Shown piece after piece: positions 18,328 to 27,447 of a stretch of 64,000 nucleotides of DNA. The translations under genes and the position numbers were made by a program. The first letter of the stretch is position 1; every line of letters starts with the position of its first letter. The DNA is from Bradyrhizobium cajani (GTDB lineage Bacteria > Pseudomonadota > Alphaproteobacteria > Rhizobiales > Xanthobacteraceae). Under the pieces are notes generated by a model. The model saw only the letters and a list, made by a program, of their open reading frames with translations. It was not told the DNA's origin and searched no databases. The stretch covers positions 124,001 to 188,000 of the forward strand of contig NZ_WQNE01000008.1 in the NCBI RefSeq assembly GCF_009759665.1, read 5' to 3'.

Positions 18328-19358
18328 TTCGAGGCGCGACTGGCGGCAGGCTTGCCCTGCTGCTTCGACGACGACTCCGTCGCGACATCGAGGAAGACGA
18401 CGGGCGTGCCGCGCTTCACGTTCTCGCCGAGCGCACGCGCGTCCCAGTTGGTGAGCCTGATGCAGCCGTGCGAGGCCGTCTTGCTGACCTTGTCCGGCTC
18501 CGCAGTGCCGTGGATGCCGTAGCCCTGCGCGGACAGGCTGATCCAGTACGACCCCACGGGATTGTTCGGACCCGACTTGATGTCGAACGGCCTTTTCGAT
18601 TTGACGCTGCTGAACTTGTACGCGGGATTGTAGTGGTAGGTCGGCTGCTCGTTGGTGCCGGTCACCTTCAACGTTCCGGTCGGCGTCGGGCGATCCGGGC
18701 TGCCGATTGACGCCGGGTAGAACGCGACCAGACGACCGGAGTCCTCGAAGGCTTTCAACGTCGCCCGCGTCTTGTCGATCTCGATCCGCGCAATGCGCGG
18801 AAGCTCCCGTCGCGCCGGAAGGTTAGCCACGAGAATCGTCTCGCCGGCCTTGTCGAAGGCCTTGCCGGGATTGAGCGCCTTCAACAGCGCTTCGCTCATG
18901 TGGAATTTCTCGGCGAGCCCTTCGAGCGGACTGGTGTAGCTCAACGCCTCCAGCGACTTCATGTCCTCGAGCCTGGCCGGCAGTTTCTTCAGGAAAGGGC
19001 CCTTCACGTCTGCGTCGGTGATCTTGTAGTCGACGACGGCAGGACCTTCACTCGCCGCGCTCAACCTGTCCCAGAGTTCGGGCGCTATCCCCTTGTCGGA
19101 GGCGATGCCGTTCTGCTCAGCGAATGCCTTGAGCGCCTTCTGCGCGTTCTCGCCGAGCTTGCCGTCGATCTGGCCGGGAGAAAATTGCGCACGATCGAGC
19201 AGGATCTGAAGCTTCATCACCGAGGCGTTGATCTTGTCGGTGGAAGGCTGCTTTTCGGGACGCACGGCGTCATTCACCGCTGCCGCATCGAGAGTGCCTG
19301 CCGGCGCCGGGCAGATGAACCACAGCGACATCACCGCGCCAAGCATCCATCGCATCAT
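18324..19358 (-). CDS. L,D-transpeptidase (YkuD family) with peptidoglycan-binding-like N-terminus
   Basis: 344 residues. The start ATG at 19358 gives a signal peptide (MMRWMLGAVMSLWFICPAPAG); the longer frame upstream is not needed. Residues about 45-100 (MKLQILLDRAQFSPGQIDGK, then NAQKALKAFAEQNG) form a PG_binding_1-like repeat. The catalytic YkuD domain ends with IHGTAEPDKVSKTASHGCIR, holding the His and the nucleophilic Cys (about residue 300). These enzymes make 3-3 cross-links or anchor proteins in peptidoglycan in the periplasm. Divergent from a lytic transglycosylase gene, so two wall-remodelling genes share one 181-base promoter region. Confidence 0.92.
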   Translation of the reverse strand: MMRWMLGAVMSLWFICPAPAGTLDAAAVNDAVRPEKQPSTDKINASVMKLQILLDRAQFSPGQIDGKLGENAQKALKAFAEQNGIASDKGIAPELWDRLSAASEGPAVVDYKITDADVKGPFLKKLPARLEDMKSLEALSYTSPLEGLAEKFHMSEALLKALNPGKAFDKAGETILVANLPARRELPRIARIEIDKTRATLKAFEDSGRLVAFYPASIGSPDRPTPTGTLKVTGTNEQPTYHYNPAYKFSSVKSKRPFDIKSGPNNPVGSYWISLSAQGYGIHGTAEPDKVSKTASHGCIRLTNWDARALGENVKRGTPVVFLDVATESSSKQQGKPAASRASN

Positions 19359-19539
19359 GATCGCTCGTCCCAATTGGCAAATGATCCGCAAGACCGCGGG
19401 AAGTTTCTCTTTGGGAACACCGTAGTAACACCGTAGCGACCGGTGGGATCGCAGCTTTGCCGCAATCACGCGGTTAAGACCTTCTTATCGCCGGCGCATT
19501 GCTGGCCGTTCATCCCACAGTTCGAGGTTGACCCAGCAA

Positions 19540-20505
19540 ATGCGATTTGTCGTCGCGGCTTGCGCTGCGTTTCTGATTCTGATGTGCGACCTCGATCCGT
19601 CGGCGTCTCCGCAAACATCAACTTTCGACGACGCCGTTCCTCAGACGAACAATCAGGTCTCGTCACTTGTTCCAATGGTTGAGCTCTTCCTTGCGAGCGT
19701 GCAGGCAATCGAGCTTGCGAACGCGCGCGCAGCCCATGAGGAGATGCCTGAGCCGCCGCGCGCGATCGAAACTGTCGTGCAGCCGCCGCCGTCACCGACC
19801 GAACAATTCTGCCATGCGCTTCGTGAAGCGGCCGAGGCCAGCGGCATCCCGGTGCCGTTCTTCGCCCGCCTGATCTGGCAGGAGAGCCGCTTCAAGTCCA
19901 ACGAGGTCAGCCAGGCCGGCGCGCAGGGCGTTGCGCAGTTCATGCCGGGGACGGCGGCTGAAGTCGGGCTCGATGATCCCTTCGATCCCATGAAGGCCCT
20001 GCCCGCATCGGCCAAATTCCTGCGCAAGCTGCGCGACGATTTTGGCAATCTCGGCCTCGCTGCCGCCGCCTACAACGCCGGCCCTGGCCGGATCCAGAAG
20101 TGGCTTGCCAGGGAGAGCGAGCTGCCGCGCGAGACGCGCGACTACGTCCGCATCATCACCGGCACCAGGGCCGAGGACTGGACCGAGCGCGCGGAGGCAC
20201 TCGCGATCCGGATCGACCTGCCGCGCGAGGCGCCTTGCGAAGGCATTGGCAGTCTTTCGAAGACGAAGGACGTCGCCTGGGTTCCGGTGAACCTGACGCC
20301 GTCTGTCACGACCATCATTCGCAAGGCCGAGCAACTCGCCGCGCGTCTGACGACGAACCGGGCACGCAAGCGGTTTGCACTGCTACTGCGCAAGAACCCT
20401 ACGGCTCACGGCAAAGCACGCCTCATGATCGCGGCACGCGTTGCCGGAAAACGCGCAAAGGCCCGCGCCGTTCGCCTCGCATCGCGCGAACGGCCTTCGG
20501 GCTAG
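19540..20505 (+). CDS. lytic transglycosylase domain protein
   Basis: 321 residues from the ATG at 19540 (a TTG four codons upstream is possible). A signal peptide (MRFVVAACAAFLILMCD) is followed by a low-complexity linker and an SLT domain: FFARLIWQESRFKSNEVSQ with the catalytic Glu near residue 115, GAQGVAQFMPGTAAEVGL and AAAYNAGPGRIQKWL. The enzyme cleaves the glycan strands of peptidoglycan without water. The C-terminal 80 residues are Arg/Lys/Ala-rich. Divergent from the L,D-transpeptidase gene, suggesting a shared role in wall turnover. Confidence 0.9.
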   Translation: MRFVVAACAAFLILMCDLDPSASPQTSTFDDAVPQTNNQVSSLVPMVELFLASVQAIELANARAAHEEMPEPPRAIETVVQPPPSPTEQFCHALREAAEASGIPVPFFARLIWQESRFKSNEVSQAGAQGVAQFMPGTAAEVGLDDPFDPMKALPASAKFLRKLRDDFGNLGLAAAAYNAGPGRIQKWLARESELPRETRDYVRIITGTRAEDWTERAEALAIRIDLPREAPCEGIGSLSKTKDVAWVPVNLTPSVTTIIRKAEQLAARLTTNRARKRFALLLRKNPTAHGKARLMIAARVAGKRAKARAVRLASRERPSG

Positions 20506-20577
20506 TGCAAGCGTCGGCTACCAACCTGTGTTAAAGCGCCCCAACCCGCGCGGCGACGCGACAACACGGAACCCGCA

Positions 20578-21045
20578 ATGCCCTCGAAGAGCGCCGGAAT
20601 ACTGCTCTACCGGATGCGACCGGACATCGAGGTCCTGCTGGTTCATCCCGGCGGGCCGTTTTGGCGCAACAAGGACCTTGGCGCCTGGTCGATTCCGAAG
20701 GGCGAATATTCGGACGGACAAGATGCCGAGGCCGCCGCGCGACGCGAGTTTGCCGAAGAGCTTGGTGTGGAGGTGACGGGACCGCTGACCACCCTGGGTG
20801 ACATCAAGCAGCGCGGCGGCAAGACCGTGACCGCCTTTGCCGTCGAGTTCGACATCGACACGCGGAGCATTCACAGCAACACGTTCGAGCTCGAATGGCC
20901 GCCGCGCAGCGGAAAACGCCAAAACTTTCCCGAGGTCGATCGCGCCGAATTCTTCGCGCTGGATGAGGCGGCCAGGAAGATCAACGAAGGCCAGCGCCCG
21001 CTGCTCGAGCGGCTGGCGCGGCTGCTCCGCGGCGGAAGGGGCTAG
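20578..21045 (+). CDS. Nudix hydrolase-like protein
   Basis: 155 residues. The Nudix box is GEYSDG-Q-DAEAAARREFAEELGV (residues 42-64). The catalytic REFAEE core (Glu57, Glu60, Glu61) is intact, but the first conserved Glu of the box is Gln48. The N-terminus SAGILLYRMRPDIEVLLVHP and IPKGEY are typical of a subgroup acting on nucleoside diphosphate derivatives. Start ATG 20578. A lone gene 72 bases after the transglycosylase gene on the same strand. Substrate unknown. Confidence 0.85.
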   Translation: MPSKSAGILLYRMRPDIEVLLVHPGGPFWRNKDLGAWSIPKGEYSDGQDAEAAARREFAEELGVEVTGPLTTLGDIKQRGGKTVTAFAVEFDIDTRSIHSNTFELEWPPRSGKRQNFPEVDRAEFFALDEAARKINEGQRPLLERLARLLRGGRG

Positions 21046-21081
21046 GCGCGGCGCTCGCTGACCGTTGCGCGCCCCTGCCGC

Positions 21082-21465
21082 TCACACCGGCTTGTCGTCG
21101 TCGGTCACCGGCGAGGTGACGACCAGGAAGACGAGATCGGTCAGGCCGGAATTCGAAATGGCGTGCTCGACGCCGGGCGGCAGGAAGATCACGTCGTGCT
21201 TGCGCACGACATGGTTCTTGCCGGCGATCTCCATCAACCCCTCGCCGTCGAGCACGTGATAGACCTGCTCTTGCACCTTGTGATGGTGCCGCGCGACATA
21301 GGCCATCGGCTGGTACATTGAGATGCGGTAGTCGATGCGGCGCGAGCCCGCGGTCTCCGGCATCACCAGTGGTTTCGACAGCGCGCCACCGAAGTGATTT
21401 GGAAATTCGCGCCAGGGTACCTCGGCGATGTTGCGGATGAAGGCGCCGCGAGTTTCCTCGGCCAT
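21082..21465 (-). CDS. cupin domain protein
   Basis: 127 residues with a single cupin barrel: VARHHHKVQEQVYHVLDGEG supplies the His/Glu metal ligands of motif 1 and LPPGVEHAISN motif 2. Small cupins in catabolic operons are often metal-dependent oxygenases, isomerases or sensors. It is the last gene of a minus-strand trio: eleven bases after the SDR stop, which itself follows the ThDP enzyme. Its role in that pathway is inferred from position only. Confidence 0.8.
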   Translation of the reverse strand: MAEETRGAFIRNIAEVPWREFPNHFGGALSKPLVMPETAGSRRIDYRISMYQPMAYVARHHHKVQEQVYHVLDGEGLMEIAGKNHVVRKHDVIFLPPGVEHAISNSGLTDLVFLVVTSPVTDDDKPV

Positions 21466-21476
21466 GATCGTGCTCC

Positions 21477-22181
21477 CTAATTCACCAATGCGCCGCCGTC
21501 GAGATAGACGATCGAGCCCGTGGCAAAGCCGTTGGTCATGAAGCCTGCGATTTGATGCGCGATGTCCTCGGCTGCGCCGACGCGGCCTACCGGCAGCGCC
21601 GCGGCAGTCCTGGCCAGCATCTCCTTGCGCGCGGCCTCCGGCATCGCGGCCCGGATCGGCGTGTCGATCACGCCGGGCGACACCGCATTCACCCGCACTG
21701 GTGCAAGCTCGAGCGCCAGCGCACGGGCCAGCGATTCCAGCGCGCCATTTGCCGCGCTGATGATCGCCGAGTTCGGGCGCGGCCGGACGCTGAGGAACCC
21801 GGTGACCAGCGTCAGCGAGCCGCCCGGCCGGATCTCCGCCTCGCGTGCGACGCGCCAGGCGCCCCAGAACTTGCCTTCCATGGTCGCGCGAACGTCCTCC
21901 ATCGCGACCGACTTGAACGGCCCGGTGCGAAGTTGCGCGGCCGTCAGCACGACGTGATCGACGGGACCGGTGCGGCGAAACAGCTCGGTGACACTCTGGT
22001 CGCTGGTAACGTCGGCGGGAACGGCCGTCACCTTCAGCCGCTCGGCCACGGGATCGAGCTTGGCGGCGCTGCGCGAAGCGATGATGACGTCCGCGCCCTG
22101 GCTCTTGGCGAGCTCCGCTGTTGCGAGCCCGATGCCTGAGGAGCCGCCGATCACGACGACCTTCTTGCCTGCGAGCGTCAT
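21477..22181 (-). CDS. SDR family oxidoreductase
   Basis: 234 residues from the ATG at 22181. The cofactor motif is VVIGGSSGIGLATA. The usual YxxxK Tyr is not seen: where YSASKAA normally lies, the sequence reads SAIISAANGALESLARALALE, so the catalytic Tyr/Lys pair appears altered. This pattern, with GGSLTLVTGFLS upstream, is known in a branch of SDRs that lack the classical pair. The gene is in an operon with the cupin downstream and the ThDP enzyme 43 bases upstream. Confidence is high for the fold, lower for activity. Confidence 0.8.
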   Translation of the reverse strand: MTLAGKKVVVIGGSSGIGLATAELAKSQGADVIIASRSAAKLDPVAERLKVTAVPADVTSDQSVTELFRRTGPVDHVVLTAAQLRTGPFKSVAMEDVRATMEGKFWGAWRVAREAEIRPGGSLTLVTGFLSVRPRPNSAIISAANGALESLARALALELAPVRVNAVSPGVIDTPIRAAMPEAARKEMLARTAAALPVGRVGAAEDIAHQIAGFMTNGFATGSIVYLDGGALVN

Positions 22182-22224
22182 TCCGATCTCCCCGATATCT
22201 TGATTGGTGTTTTGCAGGCCGCCG

Positions 22225-24024
22225 TCAGCCCGGCAGGAAGCGCGTGCCGATGCCGGGCTTGCTCTGGCCGAGACCTGGCAATTCCCACACGCCGGCACCG
22301 GCCGGGTTGACGTCGGCGGCGATGTCGACGTCGATCAGGTAGGGCCTGTTGGCGGCGATGCCCTTGCGGATCGCCTCGCCGAGATCGCCGGCGCGATCGA
22401 CCCGCACGCCCTCGACGCCGCAGGAGCGCGCCATCGCCGCGAAATCAGGATTGTAGCGCTCGCCCGTCTCCGGATGCTTGAAGTCGGTCGCGAGCTCGCG
22501 ACCGCCGAGATAGCCGCGCTGGAGCCCGCGGATCGAAGCATAGGCGTAATTGTTCCAGACGACCCAGACCACCGGCAGATTGTATTCGACCGCCGTGCCC
22601 AGCACGTTTGCATGCATGAAGAAGGCGCCGTCGCCGCAGACCGACACGCAGGGCCGATCGGGCGCGGCAAACTTTGCGCCCATCACGCCGGCGACGCCAA
22701 AGCCCATCGGACCAAAGCCCATCGAGCCGATCAGCGAGTCCGGCCGCTTCGGCTTGCAGAAGCCGAGCAGCCAATTGTGGTGCACGCCGATGTCGGAGAC
22801 GAGGATGGCGTCTTCGGGCAGCGCCTTGTCGATCTCGGCGGCGGCGCGCTGCGGATTGATCGGCGTGGTATCGTCGGAGAAGCCGGGCGCGACGAACTTG
22901 TCCCATTCCTTGCGAAAACCATCGATCTGCGCCAGCCACTTCTTGCGCGCGTCGGACTTCCTGAACAAATTGTCGCGACGATCAAGCTCGGCATGGACCT
23001 GGCGCAGGAACGTGCGAACGTCGGCCATGAGGCCAAGCGCGACGGGATAGTTGCGGCCGATCTCCTCGGGATCGATGTCGACATGGATCAGCCGCGTCGG
23101 CGGAATGGTGAAGGAATAGCCGGGAATCCACGAGCTCGAGGTGCGGTCGTCGAAGCGGACGCCGAGCGCGAGCAGCACATCGGCCTGCCGCGCGGCGTGA
23201 TTGGCCTGGTAGTGGCCGGCACGCGCAACGAGGCCGAGCGCCAGCGGATGATTGACGTCGAGCGCACCGAGCCCGCTCGCCGATGCCGCCACCGGAATCT
23301 GAAGCCGCTCGGCAAGCTTGCGCAGCTCGTCCGCGGCCCCGCCATAGCGCACGCCCTGGCCGACCAGCATCACCGGCCGCTCGGCCGAGAGCAGCATGTC
23401 GACCGCCTTCTCGACACCTTCCGGATCGGCGCCGCAGCGGCTGGAGATGTTGGCGTTCCACGCGATCGCGTTCGGCGCTTCTTCGGCGGCCGATTCCATG
23501 AAGACATCGAAGGGCACGTCGACCACCACGGGCCCGGGCCGGCCCGTGATCATGGTCTTCCAGGCCTGCCGCACCGCAAGCGGCACCATCTCGCCGCGCG
23601 TCGGCTGAAACACCTTCTTGCACATGGTGCGGACCGACGACGGGAAGTCGGCCTGATGGTGCCGATACATCTCCTGGAACGCACCACGATTGAACTGGCT
23701 GGTCGGCACGTTGCCGGTGATCGCCATGAACGGTACGGAATCGAGAAATGCGTTGGCGAGCGAGATCGGCAGATTGGCGGAGCCCGGTCCGCACGAGGTG
23801 AAGGTCGCCGTCGGCCTGCCCGACACACGATAGTAGACGTCGGCCATGAAGCCCGCGACGCTCTCGTGATGCACGGAGATCGTCTTGATCTCCTGCGAAC
23901 GCTCGTACAGCGCATCGATGAACTGGATGTTGCCGTGGCCGCAGAGGCCGAACACCTGCGGCACCTTCTCCTGGATCAGATAATCGACAATGACCTGGGC
24001 GCCATTCAGCATGTTTTTCGACAT
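22225..24024 (-). CDS. thiamine diphosphate-dependent enzyme, acetolactate synthase-like
   Basis: 599 residues; start ATG 24024 with AGGAG in front. Three domains: N-terminal Pyr domain (VFGLCGHGNIQFIDALY, SVHHESVAGFMADVYYRVSG with the activating Glu), central domain (AERPVMLVGQGVRYGGAADE), and C-terminal PP domain with GDGAFFMHANVLGTAVEYNL, whose GDG...N binds the metal-diphosphate. This family decarboxylates or ligates 2-oxo acids; the catabolic setting (IclR regulator, cupin, SDR, ABC importer) makes a degradative role more likely than isoleucine/valine synthesis. No small regulatory subunit is present. Confidence 0.87.
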   Translation of the reverse strand: MSKNMLNGAQVIVDYLIQEKVPQVFGLCGHGNIQFIDALYERSQEIKTISVHHESVAGFMADVYYRVSGRPTATFTSCGPGSANLPISLANAFLDSVPFMAITGNVPTSQFNRGAFQEMYRHHQADFPSSVRTMCKKVFQPTRGEMVPLAVRQAWKTMITGRPGPVVVDVPFDVFMESAAEEAPNAIAWNANISSRCGADPEGVEKAVDMLLSAERPVMLVGQGVRYGGAADELRKLAERLQIPVAASASGLGALDVNHPLALGLVARAGHYQANHAARQADVLLALGVRFDDRTSSSWIPGYSFTIPPTRLIHVDIDPEEIGRNYPVALGLMADVRTFLRQVHAELDRRDNLFRKSDARKKWLAQIDGFRKEWDKFVAPGFSDDTTPINPQRAAAEIDKALPEDAILVSDIGVHHNWLLGFCKPKRPDSLIGSMGFGPMGFGVAGVMGAKFAAPDRPCVSVCGDGAFFMHANVLGTAVEYNLPVVWVVWNNYAYASIRGLQRGYLGGRELATDFKHPETGERYNPDFAAMARSCGVEGVRVDRAGDLGEAIRKGIAANRPYLIDVDIAADVNPAGAGVWELPGLGQSKPGIGTRFLPG

Positions 24025-24124
24025 CAACCGTCTCCTGCCGGCCCGCGGCTTCTTATCGACCGATGGAGAACATGACGGTCGCCGCTGGGCCGCCGGCACC
24101 CTACTTCTCATAATGCTGTACGTC

Positions 24125-24136
24125 AATTTATATTGT
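24125..24136. promoter_or_regulatory. possible operator in the divergent ThDP-enzyme/IclR promoter region
   Basis: The 170-odd bases between the two divergent starts contain an AT-rich patch CAATTTATATTG, with CAAT/ATTG inverted ends, in otherwise G+C-rich DNA. IclR proteins commonly bind short palindromes in such divergent regions. Weak, position-based evidence. Confidence 0.25.
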
Positions 24137-24197
24137 GGTAGGCTACTGACCTGAGGAGATGCGGGCTCGACTCCGCCGGTTGCGTCGTTGCGTGCTA

Positions 24198-25157
24198 ATG
24201 TCGACGCACCGAGTCATGACGGATTTGCCAGAGGGGGCCTTGTCCTTGAGATCGCGTACCAAGCCTACGACCGGCGAGAAACCCGCAAGCCCGCGCAAGT
24301 CCGCCATTGCCAAACTGGTCCCTGCCCCCAAGGCCGATGGTGACATTGAGGCCGACGACAAGCAGCGCGGCGGCGGTGTCCAGTCGCTCGGCCGCGCCTT
24401 CTCGATCCTCGAAGAAGTGGCGCGTCATCGCGAAGGAATTGGACTGGCGGAACTGAGCAAGCTGGTCGGCCTGCACAACTCGACGACCTTTCATCTCGCA
24501 AAGACGCTGGTCTCGCTCGGCTACCTCCGCCAGGAAAAGGACAACAAGCGCTACCGCATCGGCCGCCCCTTGTTTGCGCTGGCGGCCTCCGCGCTCGACG
24601 AGATCGAGATGGTCAATGTCGCAACGCCTGTGCTGGAGGAGCTGTCGCGCCAGACCGGCGAAAGCAGCCATTTTGCCGTGCGGATGGGCGATGCCGTGAT
24701 CGTCATCGCCCGCACCAGCGGCCCCGGCGCGTTTCAGCTGACCGACCGTGTCGGTGTGGTGCGCCCCGCCCATTGCACCGCGCTCGGCAAGATCATCCTG
24801 GCGTCGCTTCGACCCGATCAGTTCAAGCGGTTCCTCGATCGCGCGGAGCTGAAGCCGTCGACGCCAAAATCCATCACCGATCCCGGCGTGCTCATGCGCG
24901 AGATCGCCGAGGTGCAGCGCACCGGCGTCGCGTTCGACGACGGCGAGTTCAATCCGGAAGTGCGCTGCGTCGCCGTGCCGGTGACCGATTTCACCGGACA
25001 GGTGATCGGCGCGCTCGGCATCTCCGGGCCGATCTGGCGGCTCTCCAACCAGGCGCTGCACGCCGGCGCGCAGGTCGTGCAGGCGGCCGCCGATCGTCTG
25101 TCGGCCGAATTCGGCGCCAAGGACCGGGCGCACAAGGCGTTCCAGCAGAAAGTCTAG
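24198..25157 (+). CDS. IclR family transcriptional regulator
   Basis: About 319 residues from ATG 24198; ATGs at 24159 and 24216 are also possible and none has a good ribosome site. A basic, low-complexity extension (about 60 residues) precedes the winged helix (VQSLGRAFSILEEVARHREG, then LAELSKLVGLHNSTTFHLAKTLVSLGYL). The effector domain (GESSHFAVRMGDAVIVIART; RPAHCTALGKIILASL; GVAFDDGEFNPEVRCVAVPV) is standard for IclR. Divergent from the ThDP-enzyme operon and upstream of the ABC importer genes, so it plausibly controls one or both. Confidence 0.9.
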   Translation: MSTHRVMTDLPEGALSLRSRTKPTTGEKPASPRKSAIAKLVPAPKADGDIEADDKQRGGGVQSLGRAFSILEEVARHREGIGLAELSKLVGLHNSTTFHLAKTLVSLGYLRQEKDNKRYRIGRPLFALAASALDEIEMVNVATPVLEELSRQTGESSHFAVRMGDAVIVIARTSGPGAFQLTDRVGVVRPAHCTALGKIILASLRPDQFKRFLDRAELKPSTPKSITDPGVLMREIAEVQRTGVAFDDGEFNPEVRCVAVPVTDFTGQVIGALGISGPIWRLSNQALHAGAQVVQAAADRLSAEFGAKDRAHKAFQQKV

Positions 25158-25298
25158 GACGCGCACCAGCGTCGAATTTGCCGGTTGACACCGGCAATGC
25201 CGTTCGGGATTATCCTTCCGCATTAAAAGAACGTCTCTCACAATATCGGATATCCGATCTTGAAGGGAGCCACGCGATGCACCCGGGAGGAGACGAAC

Positions 25299-26543
25299 AT
25301 GATCCGCACCAGTCGACGGACGTTGTTACGGACAGGCGCAGCCCTCGCTGGCGCGTCCGCGCTTGGGTTTCCATCGATCATCCGGGCGCAGGCCGAGAAG
25401 ATCCGGATCGGGCATCTGACGCCGCTCACGGGCTTTCTCGGCGTGATCGGCGGCTACGCCCAATTGGGGGTGAAACTCGCGGCGGAGGAGATCAACCAGT
25501 CCGGCGGCATCCTGGGCAAGCAGATCGACCTGCTCTCGGAGGATTCGATCAATCCCGCAACCGCCGCCACCAAGGCGCAGCGCATGCTGGAGCAGGACGG
25601 CGCGGCGGTGCTGCTCGGTGAGATCTCCTCGGCCTCCTCGCTCACCATCATGCAGGTCGCCGAGCGCAACAAGAGGGTGTTCTTCTCGACCGGGGCGCGC
25701 TCGGATGCGCTGCGCGGCAAGAACTGCAACAAGTACTCGTTCCACTGCGACATCCCGAACACGGTGATGGTCAACGCGGTCGGCACCGCGCTGTCGCAGA
25801 AGGGCATGGTGAAGGGCAAGAAGTTCTTCACGCTCACGGCCGACTACATCTTCGGTCATGACCTGCTGAAGGCGGCAAAGACCTTCTTCGGCGCGCATGA
25901 CGCCAACCTGATCGGCGACGAGCTGATCGCAACCGACGTCACCGACTTCAGCCCCTATCTCTTGAAGGTACGACAAGCCAAGCCCGACGTGGTCTGCTGC
26001 AACCTCGCCGGCAACCAGGTTACCAATCTCGTCAAGCAATATGCCGAGTTCGGTTTCCCCTACCCGCTGGTCGGCTTCAACCTCAACACCGGCGACGCCT
26101 GGGCCGCGGGCGCGGGCAATCTCAGCGGCACCTGGCCGACGGTCTGGTATCACACGCTGAACAATCCGGCATCGCAGGCATTCGTCACGGCGTTCACCAG
26201 GAAGTACGGCAAGCCGCCGGAGAACCACGCCTGGATCGAATATGTGACGCTCAAGCTGCTTGCGGAAGCGATCAGCACGACGAAGTCAACCGATAGCAGT
26301 GAGCTGATCGCCTATTTCGAGAAGCAGGCGCAGTTCGACATCGGCAAAGCGCGAAAGGCCTATTTCCGCGCCTGGGACCACCAGCTGGTGCAGGAGGCCT
26401 ATCCCTTCACCGTCAAGCCGAAGGACCAGATGAAGGACCAGTGGGACATGCTGGTGCTCGGCGATGCGGTGCCGGCGGCGAACGATCCGCTTGAGCAGAT
26501 CTACCCGACCAAGGAACAGAACCCCTGCGAGATGAAGGCCTGA
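25299..26543 (+). CDS. branched-chain amino acid-type ABC transporter substrate-binding protein
   Basis: 414 residues; GGGAGGAG precedes the ATG at 25299, and MIRTSRRTLLRTGAALAGAS is a Tat-like twin-arginine signal. The mature protein belongs to the type I periplasmic-binding LivJ/UrtA-like group: KIRIGHLTPLTGFLGVIGGY, GVKLAAEEINQSGGILGKQI, LLGEISSASSL. It delivers a ligand to the permease/ATPase encoded next. Aromatic or organic acids are frequent ligands in this subfamily, but none can be named. Followed 28 bases later by the permease gene. Confidence 0.92.
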   Translation: MIRTSRRTLLRTGAALAGASALGFPSIIRAQAEKIRIGHLTPLTGFLGVIGGYAQLGVKLAAEEINQSGGILGKQIDLLSEDSINPATAATKAQRMLEQDGAAVLLGEISSASSLTIMQVAERNKRVFFSTGARSDALRGKNCNKYSFHCDIPNTVMVNAVGTALSQKGMVKGKKFFTLTADYIFGHDLLKAAKTFFGAHDANLIGDELIATDVTDFSPYLLKVRQAKPDVVCCNLAGNQVTNLVKQYAEFGFPYPLVGFNLNTGDAWAAGAGNLSGTWPTVWYHTLNNPASQAFVTAFTRKYGKPPENHAWIEYVTLKLLAEAISTTKSTDSSELIAYFEKQAQFDIGKARKAYFRAWDHQLVQEAYPFTVKPKDQMKDQWDMLVLGDAVPAANDPLEQIYPTKEQNPCEMKA

Positions 26544-26571
26544 GGCGTCCCGCGCGCCGCAAGGACGCAAC

Positions 26572-27447
26572 ATGCAGTTCGAGTTCTTGCTGGAACAGGT
26601 GGTGAATGGCCTCGTGCTCGGAGGCTATTACCTTCTCATCGCGCTGGGACTGTCGCTGATCTTCTCGGTCGGCGGCATCGTCAATCTCGCGCACGGCGCC
26701 TTCTACGCGCTCGGCGCCTATGTCTGCGTCGAGCTGACCAGGCGCCTCGGCTTCGGCGCCTCCGTGGTGATCTCGCCGTTCGCGGTCGCCCTGCTCGGCA
26801 TCCTCTTTGAACGCTTCATCCTGCGACGCTTCTACACCGCCGATCCGATCCTCAGCCTGCTCGTGACCTTCGGGCTTGCGATGGTCGCAGAACAGGCGAT
26901 CCGCATGATCTGGGGCGCCGCACCTGTTTCCACCGAGATCCCGCAAAGCTTCCGCGGCTCGGTCATCGTCGGCGACTTCCTGTTCTCGCGCTATCGCCTG
27001 CTGATCCTTGCCGTCGTTGCGGCGATCCTGCTCGGCGTCTGGCTATTGCTGCAAAAGACCTCGTTCGGACGCGTGGTGCGCGCCGGCATCCAGCGGCCGG
27101 ACATGGTCGCAGCGCTCGGCATCCGCCTTCAGCCCTACATGACGGCGATCGTGATGCTCGGCGTCGGCATGGCCGCGCTCGGCGGCGCCTTCTTCGCGCC
27201 GATCACGACGGTGCACCCCGCCATGGGCGCCGAGATCATGACGATTGCCTTCGTCGTGGTGGTGATCGGCGGCCTCGGCAGTTTCTGGGGCGTGGTCATT
27301 GCCGCCCTCCTCGTCGGCGTGGTGCGGGGCATCGCCATTCACTTCGAGCCCGCCGCGGGCGAAGCCTCGATCTACATCCTGATGTTCCTGGTGCTGCTGC
27401 TGCGCCCGCGCGGCCTGCTCGGCGAACGCATCGAGAAGTTCGAATGA
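26572..27447 (+). CDS. ABC transporter permease, LivH type
   Basis: 291 residues with about eight membrane helices. LIALGLSLIFSVGGIVNLAH then GAFYALGAY is the conserved N-terminal region of LivH permeases; VIGGLGSFWGVVIAALLVGV is near the C-terminus. It forms the inner-membrane channel with the LivM half. The stop codon overlaps the start of the next gene (ATGA), so translation is coupled. Confidence 0.93.
   Translation: MQFEFLLEQVVNGLVLGGYYLLIALGLSLIFSVGGIVNLAHGAFYALGAYVCVELTRRLGFGASVVISPFAVALLGILFERFILRRFYTADPILSLLVTFGLAMVAEQAIRMIWGAAPVSTEIPQSFRGSVIVGDFLFSRYRLLILAVVAAILLGVWLLLQKTSFGRVVRAGIQRPDMVAALGIRLQPYMTAIVMLGVGMAALGGAFFAPITTVHPAMGAEIMTIAFVVVVIGGLGSFWGVVIAALLVGVVRGIAIHFEPAAGEASIYILMFLVLLLRPRGLLGERIEKFE

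Noticed and set aside
22204..24075. 623-residue open frame antisense to the ThDP enzyme
   Set aside because: Composition artefact; no motif, and the opposite strand has a full ThDP enzyme.
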